DNA of 7,186 nt. It comes from Oscillospiraceae bacterium. Its GTDB lineage: Bacteria; Bacillota; Clostridia; Saccharofermentanales; Saccharofermentanaceae. Of this stretch, positions 1 to 4,961 are shown one piece after another (the first letter of the stretch is position 1; each line of letters opens with the position of its first letter). The stretch lies in assembly GCA_902767145.1 (NCBI GenBank), contig CACXGG010000157.1, positions 1-7,186 on the forward strand. The letters run 5' to 3'. The position numbers and the translations under genes were made by a program. The notes beneath the pieces are model-generated. The model saw nothing but the letters and a program-made list of their open reading frames with translations, was not told where the DNA came from and did not search any database.

Positions 1-1
1 C

Positions 2-466
2 GTTCTTGTCTATCTCTATGACGGCGAGAACGATCCCGGATTTTACTTCTACAATCCTTCCACGAGAACGATAACGCCTTATGTCAAGGGCAATACCATA
101 ATAAGACCCGGTGTGGTCATGTCCATGATGGACATCCCCGAGGATGTTACCCTGCCCTCAGGCCTCACCCCGGAGACCATCCAGATCAACGGTCAGAATG
201 TTGCCGGCTTCAGGGACAAAGAGGGTGCCTTCATCGTCTATCTTAAGGATGAGAACGGCAATGCCGGTTTCTTCAGGTTTGATGAGGAGACGGGAATGTT
301 CTATGAATATGTCCAGGTGGACCGTACAGCTGAGAAGATCTTCAGGGTCCTTTTCAGGGTCTTCATGTGGATAGCCATCATCGAGTCTGTCATGATCGTC
401 GTGATCATCTATGTTGTAAGAAAGGTCATCAAGAAGAAGACACAGCCAAGGCCTAAGAGAGTATGA
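2..466 (+). CDS. Unrecognised membrane-anchored protein, 3' part only
   Basis: The frame is open to the left edge, so this is the last 154 residues of a longer protein and the true start lies outside the window. An in-frame GTG at 113 could be read as a start but has no reason to be preferred. The fragment holds two copies of a gapless 26-residue motif (nt 8-85 and 236-313) sharing V-Y-L-x-D, then G-F, T and a closing Y-V; this pattern looks like beta strands. One hydrophobic helix follows (about nt 359-418, around WIAIIESVMIVVIIYVV). The protein ends in a short, very basic tail with RKVIKKK and PRPKR. By the positive-inside rule the tail should be cytoplasmic and the repeat region extracytoplasmic. 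The stop codon overlaps the next ATG as ATGA, so it is probably translationally coupled to the GtrA-like gene. I do not recognise the family and assign no function. Confidence 0.8.
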   Translation, partial: VLVYLYDGENDPGFYFYNPSTRTITPYVKGNTIIRPGVVMSMMDIPEDVTLPSGLTPETIQINGQNVAGFRDKEGAFIVYLKDENGNAGFFRFDEETGMFYEYVQVDRTAEKIFRVLFRVFMWIAIIESVMIVVIIYVVRKVIKKKTQPRPKRV

Positions 467-1035
467 CGATCAGGGAACTGTTTTACGGCTGCGAGCGCTT
501 TGACGCCAAGCAGGAAAAGAAGAGGATGTTCATCATGTACTTCATAAGCGGTATCGCCACGACCCTGGCGAACTGCGTGTGCTTCGTCCTCTTCGATAAG
601 CTCGTCTCTTCCCACGCATATGTAACCATCATCAGATGGGAATTCGATCTTTTCCTTCTGCTCAATCAGATCATCGCCTGGATCGCCTGCGTGCTCACGG
701 CTTTTTTTACGAACAGGGCCTGGGTCTTCAGGTCGAAGGGGACCATCTGGCTGGAGCTTCTGGGCTTTACCGCCGCCAGGCTCTTTTCCTTCATCACCAT
801 AGAGCTGGGACTCTTTACCGTGATGGTAATGTTCCTGGAGCATAATTTCGGGATAAGCACTGACCAGCTCATCGTGGAGATCCTGGGATTTGATTTTACA
901 TATCTCTATATAGTAAAGATGCTGAATTCGATTATACTTGTAGCAGCGAATTTCTTAATGAGTAAACTATTAGTCTTCAGAAAAGGAAGACAAAGACCGG
1001 AGGACAGTCTATATGTCGGAAAACAAAACACCTGA
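463..1035 (+). CDS. GtrA-family integral membrane protein
   Basis: A 190-residue protein with four predicted membrane helices at about residues 22-48, 63-89, 98-126 and 144-172, the usual size and topology of the GtrA/DPMS-like family. Two family signatures are visible: N-R-A-W-V-F (84-89) closing helix 2, and N-F-L-M-S-K-L-L-V-F (163-172) closing helix 4. GtrA-like proteins are thought to help flip or deliver lipid-linked sugars (undecaprenyl or dolichyl phosphate glucose type) across the membrane, usually for a glycosyltransferase that modifies surface polymers; the substrate cannot be read from this sequence. No glycosyltransferase gene is present in the window, so the usual partner is elsewhere. 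The start is the ATG that overlaps the upstream stop (ATGA, 463-466). It leaves a short basic N terminus (QEKKR) before helix 1, which suits this family. The last 23 bases overlap folC. Confidence 0.88.
   Translation: MTIRELFYGCERFDAKQEKKRMFIMYFISGIATTLANCVCFVLFDKLVSSHAYVTIIRWEFDLFLLLNQIIAWIACVLTAFFTNRAWVFRSKGTIWLELLGFTAARLFSFITIELGLFTVMVMFLEHNFGISTDQLIVEILGFDFTYLYIVKMLNSIILVAANFLMSKLLVFRKGRQRPEDSLYVGKQNT
999..1004 (+). promoter_or_regulatory. folC ribosome binding site inside the gtrA-like gene
   Basis: GGAGGA lies 8 bases before the ATG at 1013. It fixes the folC start within the 3' end of the preceding gene and supports the 23-base overlap as real. Confidence 0.75.
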
Positions 1036-2398
1036 ATTTCTTACGGAGGCCCTCAAGTTCGGGATCAACCTGGGACTTGACCGCATGGAAAAGCTCACGT
1101 CACTTATCGGAGATCCCCAGAAGGATATAAAGGCAGTCCATGTGGCAGGCACCAACGGCAAGGGTTCCGTATGTACCTATATCGCATCGGTGCTGGCAGC
1201 ATCGGGAAAGAAAGTCGGAATATTCACCTCCCCCTTCCTGGAGAGATTCTCCGAGAGGATGAGGATCGTGGACGGCAGGGAAGGCCTGGACAGGCTCTTC
1301 TCCGATGAGACATACGGCGAGATAGGTCAGGCTGATCTGGACCGCCTTTCCGGAATGGTCAAGGAGGCCAGCGATAAGATGGTATCCGAAGGCTTCGAAC
1401 ACCCCACGGAGTTTGAGCTGGTCACGGCCATCTGCTTTTTGTGGTTCGCCGAAAACAATATCGACATCGCAGTCCTGGAGACAGGTCTTGGCGGAAGGCT
1501 CGATTCCACCAACGTGATCTCATCTCCTCTTTGTACCGTCATCACATCCATCGGATATGATCATCAGGACAGGCTCGGTTCCACCATCGAGGAGATCGCC
1601 TCCGAAAAGGCCGGGATCTTTAAGAGCGGCTGCCCCGTCATCGCCCAGGATCCTTCTGAGATGATCCTTTCCGGGGAGGATGCCCTTGCCGTAAGAAACG
1701 TCCTGAGCGAAAAGGCGGTAGTCCTGGGTGCTCCCATCACCTTCATCTCCACCGGTGATATCGACACAAGATACGAGAACGGAAAGATGGAGTTCTCTTT
1801 TGAGAACGATCCCAACCCTTATACATCATGTCTTCTGGGTGAGCACCAGGTAAGAAATGCCGCTGTTGCCATCGCCGCAGTAAGGACCATTCCCGGGATA
1901 TTCCAGGAGGATATCTTCTACGGCATCAGCCATGCCAGATGGAAGGGCAGGGCTGAGATCCTTTCCACGGATCCCCTGGTGCTCCTGGACGGAGGACATA
2001 ATGTCCAGTGCGCCGAGTGCCTGGCAGATCTTATAAACGGGCTGGCTCCCCACGAGCCTTTAAGGGCCGTCATGGGTGTCATGAGGGACAAGGATTACGA
2101 AGGTATGCTCAAGGTCTATATGGACAAAGAGACGAGGTTTGCGGACATAATTGCCGTCAAAGTAGACAACCCCAGATCTCTTGAGAGTACGGAGCTTTGT
2201 GATACAATCAGTTTTATGTATAATAACAGGGTCGATGTGGAAGCCGTCGATGATGCAGTATATGCATTCAGAAAGGCTTATATCAGATCGGTCAAAGACA
2301 GATTACCTCTGGTCGTCACGGGATCACTTTATCTCATCGGCCAGATCAGGGAAGAGGCAATAAGATGCACGACTACAAACAGTATGCTTCAAGGCTGA
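1013..2398 (+). CDS. folC: Bifunctional folylpolyglutamate synthase / dihydrofolate synthase
   Basis: A cytoplasmic Mur-ligase-family enzyme that uses ATP to join glutamate to dihydropteroate (making dihydrofolate) and then extends the gamma-glutamate tail of folates. The 461 residues carry the family landmarks in order: the ATP loop HVAGTNGKGSV (43-53), TSPFLERFSERMR (72-84), LETGLGGRLDSTN (155-167), the SIGYDH motif with D183 and H184, the IASEKAGI motif with K199 (the position of the carbamylated lysine in the family), LGEHQVRNAA (275-284), HARWKGR (307-313), and DGGHN (326-330), the counterpart of the usual DGAHN. The N terminus (FGINLGLDRMEKL) is typical of the family. The start is supported by GGAGGA 8 bases upstream. 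Whether it performs both reactions or only polyglutamylation cannot be decided from sequence, and no other folate gene is in the window. The length is slightly above the usual 420-440 residues. It overlaps the next gene by 34 bases. Confidence 0.96.
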   Translation: MSENKTPEFLTEALKFGINLGLDRMEKLTSLIGDPQKDIKAVHVAGTNGKGSVCTYIASVLAASGKKVGIFTSPFLERFSERMRIVDGREGLDRLFSDETYGEIGQADLDRLSGMVKEASDKMVSEGFEHPTEFELVTAICFLWFAENNIDIAVLETGLGGRLDSTNVISSPLCTVITSIGYDHQDRLGSTIEEIASEKAGIFKSGCPVIAQDPSEMILSGEDALAVRNVLSEKAVVLGAPITFISTGDIDTRYENGKMEFSFENDPNPYTSCLLGEHQVRNAAVAIAAVRTIPGIFQEDIFYGISHARWKGRAEILSTDPLVLLDGGHNVQCAECLADLINGLAPHEPLRAVMGVMRDKDYEGMLKVYMDKETRFADIIAVKVDNPRSLESTELCDTISFMYNNRVDVEAVDDAVYAFRKAYIRSVKDRLPLVVTGSLYLIGQIREEAIRCTTTNSMLQG

Positions 2399-3369
2399 GT
2401 CCTATCGAAGAAAAGGACCTTATACTTTTCGACATGAGCCCCGAGGAAAAGGCGCATGCCGTTAAGCAGTATAACCGTGCGCTCATGAACAGCCTGAGGG
2501 AGGGAACTGACGTTGCCCAGATCATGCTGAAGCCTCTTATCGCGAAATATCCTTCCTGGGGAGATCCCGCACTTCTTTTCGGAATCTGCCTGGCTAAGGA
2601 GGAACAGTTTGCAAGAGCCGAGAGCGCATTTGAGTTCGCAGTAAATGCAACCCTCGGATCCGGAAATAACCTGACAGTTGCCCAGGAGGCCATAAAGGCT
2701 GTAAGAGAGGACATGAAGACAATGCCTCCCAAGCCTGAGACTCCCAGGAGCTCCAAGAACTGGACATCCCTGGTATCCGAGGACGGTAAGCCCTCCGGAA
2801 GGACAGGAATGCAGGCTCCCATCCTTGTAAGGGCATCCAACAGGACAAAGGATTTCCAGATGGCCACCGACAAGGAAAGAAGAGATGTCATGATGAGATC
2901 TGCTTCTGCCGGTGACGAGATGCCCGGTGACGATATCGATATCGAGAGCGTCAGGACAAAGGGCGACAATATGAGGCTCGCAGTCAGGATGATCGTTGCA
3001 GTCCTCATCATCGCAGCGGCTTTTGCCCTTATCTGGTTCCTGATCATCCCCGGCTTTGCGAAGCTCCGTAACAGCAGCGATACCGAGGCGAGACTGGACT
3101 ACCTTATCGAGAAGATGGAAGAGAACAAGGAAGACCCTGAGGTTGCCAAGATCATCGAGGATTATGCAGATAAGTTCGGTGACGGCAGCAGCAATAGTGA
3201 TAATGATAATAATGAGGCCACTGAGGTGACGGCTGCGGAGACTGTAGCAGAAACAGCAGCAGAGACGGCTGCTGAGACGGCGGCAGAATCTGCTCCTGAG
3301 ACAGAGGCAGAGACAGCTTCTGAGGAAGCACCGGAGTCATCTGAAGTGGACGATGGAGGAGAAGAATGA
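2365..3369 (+). CDS. Unrecognised single-span membrane protein with TPR-like N terminus and acidic Ala/Glu/Thr tail
   Basis: A 334-residue protein in three parts. Residues 1-118 are soluble and alpha-helical; about 64-97 (P-S-W-G-D-P-A-L-L-F-G-I, then A-R-A-E-S-A-F-E-F-A) resembles one or two tetratricopeptide-like helices. A polar linker (119-202) follows. A single hydrophobic segment at about 207-228 (VRMIVAVLIIAAAFALIWFL) has arginines at 204 and 208 before it. After it come an amphipathic, charged helix (about 237-270) and a low-complexity acidic tail (about 271-334) with five tandem [AV]AE[TS] units. There is no N-terminal signal peptide, so a cytoplasmic N terminus and an exposed acidic tail are likely but not proven. 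The start is the ATG at 2365, inside folC, with a purine-rich GGGAAGAGG stretch upstream. The stop overlaps thrC as ATGA. I do not recognise the family. The TPR-like part hints at protein binding only. Confidence 0.85.
   Translation: MHDYKQYASRLSPIEEKDLILFDMSPEEKAHAVKQYNRALMNSLREGTDVAQIMLKPLIAKYPSWGDPALLFGICLAKEEQFARAESAFEFAVNATLGSGNNLTVAQEAIKAVREDMKTMPPKPETPRSSKNWTSLVSEDGKPSGRTGMQAPILVRASNRTKDFQMATDKERRDVMMRSASAGDEMPGDDIDIESVRTKGDNMRLAVRMIVAVLIIAAAFALIWFLIIPGFAKLRNSSDTEARLDYLIEKMEENKEDPEVAKIIEDYADKFGDGSSNSDNDNNEATEVTAAETVAETAAETAAETAAESAPETEAETASEEAPESSEVDDGGEE
3232..3291 (+). repeat. Five tandem 12-base units encoding [AV]AE[TS]
   Basis: The units encode AAET, VAET, AAET, AAET and AAES (residues 290-309 of the membrane protein). 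Synonymous codons are freely mixed between units (gct/gcg/gca for Ala, gag/gaa for Glu, act/aca/acg for Thr). The repeat is therefore clear in protein but blurred in DNA, which suggests an old repeat kept for its composition and not a fresh slippage product. Confidence 0.7.
3355..3360 (+). promoter_or_regulatory. thrC ribosome binding site
   Basis: GGAGGA ends 5 bases before the ATG at 3366 and lies in the last codons of the preceding gene (encoding G-G). It supports this thrC start and coupled translation across the ATGA overlap. Confidence 0.7.
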
Positions 3370-4871
3370 ACTACATAAGCACAAGAGGTTTTGACAGGAA
3401 GTTTTCGGCATCTGAAGCTATAGTCCTCGGAATAGCTCCTGACGGCGGACTCTTTGTCCCCGAGTCAGTTCCCGTCCTGACATCTGACGATATAGAAGAG
3501 ATGAAGAACATGCAGTTCTACCAGATATCTGCACGCGTCCTTTCCAAGTTCCTCACCGATTTTACGGAGAGCGAGCTCCTGGACTACACATCCCAGGCAT
3601 ACAGCGAGGAGAAGTGGGGCGAGAATCCCGTTCCCCTGGTACAGCTCAATGCCTATAACGAAAGGGAATATATCCTGGAGCTGTGGCACGGACCTACGGC
3701 TGCATTTAAGGATGTGGCTCTCCAGCTCCTGCCCCATCTCATGACGGCTTCCATCAGAAAGACAGGTGAGAGCAAGAAGATCTGTATCCTCACAGCTACT
3801 TCCGGTGATACGGGTAAGGCTGCCCTTGAGGGATTCAAGGATCTTCCCGGAACTGAGATCATCGTCTTCTATCCTTCTGACGGAGTATCCGAGGCACAGA
3901 AGCTCCAGATGGTCACCACCACAGGAAACAATACACATGTTATCGCAGTCAACGGATGCTTCGACGATGCCCAGACCGGCGTTAAGAAGATCTTTGCAGA
4001 TAAGGAGTTCAACGAGAAGCTGAATGCCGGCGGCGTTAAGCTCTCCTCCGCCAACTCCATCAACTGGGGCCGTCTCGTTCCCCAGATCGCATACTATGTC
4101 TACTCCTATGTGGAGCTTCTCAGGACAGAGAAGATCGAGGCAGGCGAGGCCATCAATATCGTAGTTCCCACAGGTAACTTCGGAAATATCCTGGCTGCCT
4201 GGTATGCAAAGCAGATGGGTATCCCTGTAAAGAAGCTCATCTGTGCCTCCAACAGGAACAAGGTCCTCTGCGACTTCTTCAGTTCCGGTAAGTATGACAG
4301 GAACAGGGAGTTCTTCAAGACCACTTCCCCTTCCATGGATATCCTTATCTCCTCAAATCTCGAGAGACTTCTTTTCGAGATCACAGGCCAGGATGCAGGC
4401 ACGGTGAAGGAGAGGATGAACGACCTTTTCGAGAAGGGTGTCTACTCTGTAGATCCCAAGACACTGAAGCAGCTCCAGATGCTCTTTGTGGGTGGTTTTG
4501 CCGATGAGACCGGTGTCTCCAAGACGATCCTGGATGTCTACGACAGGACTGACAATGTCATCGATACCCACACGGCAGTCGGATTTAATATCTATAACCG
4601 TTACCACCAGCGTTCCGGCGATGAGTCCAAGACTGTTTTCGCTGCTACAGCTTCGCCCTTCAAGTTCTCTCCCGCAGTTATGGACGCGCTGAGAGGTCAG
4701 GGCTACAGCAATGGAAGATCTGTTGAGACTGTCATCGCAGAACTTGCTGAGGAGAGCGGTCTTGAGATACCCGAAGGCATCAAGGATCTGTCCTCCAAGG
4801 AAGTGCTCCATAAGGACATCATCGAGAAGGATGACATGGAGGAGAAAGTTCAGAGCATTTTGATCGGATAA
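3366..4871 (+). CDS. thrC: Threonine synthase (PLP-dependent, long form)
   Basis: It converts O-phospho-L-homoserine to L-threonine and phosphate, the last step of threonine synthesis, in the cytoplasm. The 501 residues fit the long (fold type II) threonine synthases. The N terminus shows the family opening (Y-I-S-T-R-G, then A-P-D-G-G-L-F-V-P-E at 24-33). HGPTAAFKD (108-116) carries K115, expected to form the Schiff base with pyridoxal phosphate. ATSGDTGKAA (144-153) and the phosphate-cradling VVPTGNFGN (266-274) are intact, as is the substrate-side S-S-A-N-S-I-N-W-G-R stretch. Near the C terminus T-A-V-G-F and A-T-A-S-P-F-K-F-S are also family-typical. All key residues are present, so it should be active. 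It is translationally coupled to the preceding membrane protein by ATGA. No other threonine-pathway gene (hom, thrB) is in the window. No obvious T-box or attenuator precedes it, because it has no leader of its own. Confidence 0.97.
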   Translation: MNYISTRGFDRKFSASEAIVLGIAPDGGLFVPESVPVLTSDDIEEMKNMQFYQISARVLSKFLTDFTESELLDYTSQAYSEEKWGENPVPLVQLNAYNEREYILELWHGPTAAFKDVALQLLPHLMTASIRKTGESKKICILTATSGDTGKAALEGFKDLPGTEIIVFYPSDGVSEAQKLQMVTTTGNNTHVIAVNGCFDDAQTGVKKIFADKEFNEKLNAGGVKLSSANSINWGRLVPQIAYYVYSYVELLRTEKIEAGEAINIVVPTGNFGNILAAWYAKQMGIPVKKLICASNRNKVLCDFFSSGKYDRNREFFKTTSPSMDILISSNLERLLFEITGQDAGTVKERMNDLFEKGVYSVDPKTLKQLQMLFVGGFADETGVSKTILDVYDRTDNVIDTHTAVGFNIYNRYHQRSGDESKTVFAATASPFKFSPAVMDALRGQGYSNGRSVETVIAELAEESGLEIPEGIKDLSSKEVLHKDIIEKDDMEEKVQSILIG

Positions 4872-4892
4872 TCCGCCATTTTTTACAAATAT

Positions 4893-4922
4893 TTATTGTT
4901 TATTAACGGCCCCCGTTATGAT
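4893..4922 (+). promoter_or_regulatory. Putative carB promoter
   Basis: TATGAT at 4917-4922 matches the sigma-A -10 box at five of six positions. The best upstream partner, TTATTG (4893-4898, 18-base spacer), is a weak -35 match; TTTACA at 4882-4887 is a better hexamer but too far away. A start near 4929-4934 would give a leader of about 30 bases. The call rests on the good -10 box in the only gap of the window. Confidence 0.4.
4904..4918 (+). repeat. Small palindrome TAACGG-CCC-CCGTTA overlapping the -10 box
   Basis: Two 6-base arms flank a 3-base centre, and a third copy of the half-site TAACGG sits at 4944-4949. It overlaps the putative carB -10 box by two bases, a place where a repressor could act. 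No regulator that would bind it is known to me. Confidence 0.5.
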
Positions 4923-4952
4923 AAAATTCATCACAGAATTTTATAACGGGGG
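4910..4952 (+). repeat. Imperfect inverted repeat / hairpin ahead of carB
   Basis: The left arm 4910-4928 (CCCCCGTTAT, then GAT, then AAAATT) pairs fully with the right arm 4937-4952 (AATTTTATAACGGGGG), except for the 3-base GAT bulge. This gives a 16-pair stem around the 8-base loop CATCACAG. The five G of the right arm are also the only candidate carB ribosome binding site, so RNA that contains both arms would hide it. No T tract follows, so it does not look like a simple terminator. Confidence 0.8.
4948..4952 (+). promoter_or_regulatory. carB ribosome binding site within the hairpin stem
   Basis: GGGGG lies 9 bases before the ATG at 4962. It is weaker than the GGAGGA sites of folC and thrC, and it is the base-paired foot of the hairpin. 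Confidence 0.5.
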
Positions 4953-4961
4953 TCAGTGTAT

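Larger units (their letters stand above)
4872..4961 (+). other. AT-rich intergenic gap between thrC and carB
   Basis: This is the only real non-coding stretch in the window (90 bases). Its left half is rich in A and T; its right half holds the inverted repeat, the putative -10 box and the carB ribosome binding site. No terminator of the usual form (GC-rich stem followed by a run of T) is present after thrC, so read-through into carB is possible. Confidence 0.8.

Noticed and set aside
113..115. GTG at 113 as the start of the first gene
   Set aside because: The frame is open to the left edge, and the first copy of the internal 26-residue motif lies upstream of this GTG in the same frame. The gene therefore begins outside the window.
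2373..3047. Minus-strand open frame of 224 codons opposite the membrane protein gene
   Set aside because: The plus-strand gene has a sensible start, a membrane helix and overlaps with both neighbours. The minus frame is Ser/Leu-rich with no recognisable motif and no ribosome binding site that I can see.
3232..3291. Microsatellite or slippage tract
   Set aside because: The 12-base units are not conserved in DNA, only in protein, so simple recent slippage does not explain them.
4910..4952. Rho-independent terminator for thrC
   Set aside because: The stem is long and stable, but its upper half is AT pairs and it is followed by TCAGTGTATATG, not a run of T. The start codon of carB comes only 9 bases later.
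4872..4961. PyrR-type attenuator or T-box riboswitch
   Set aside because: The gap of 90 bases is too short, and I see neither the conserved T-box sequence nor a PyrR anti-antiterminator followed by a terminator.
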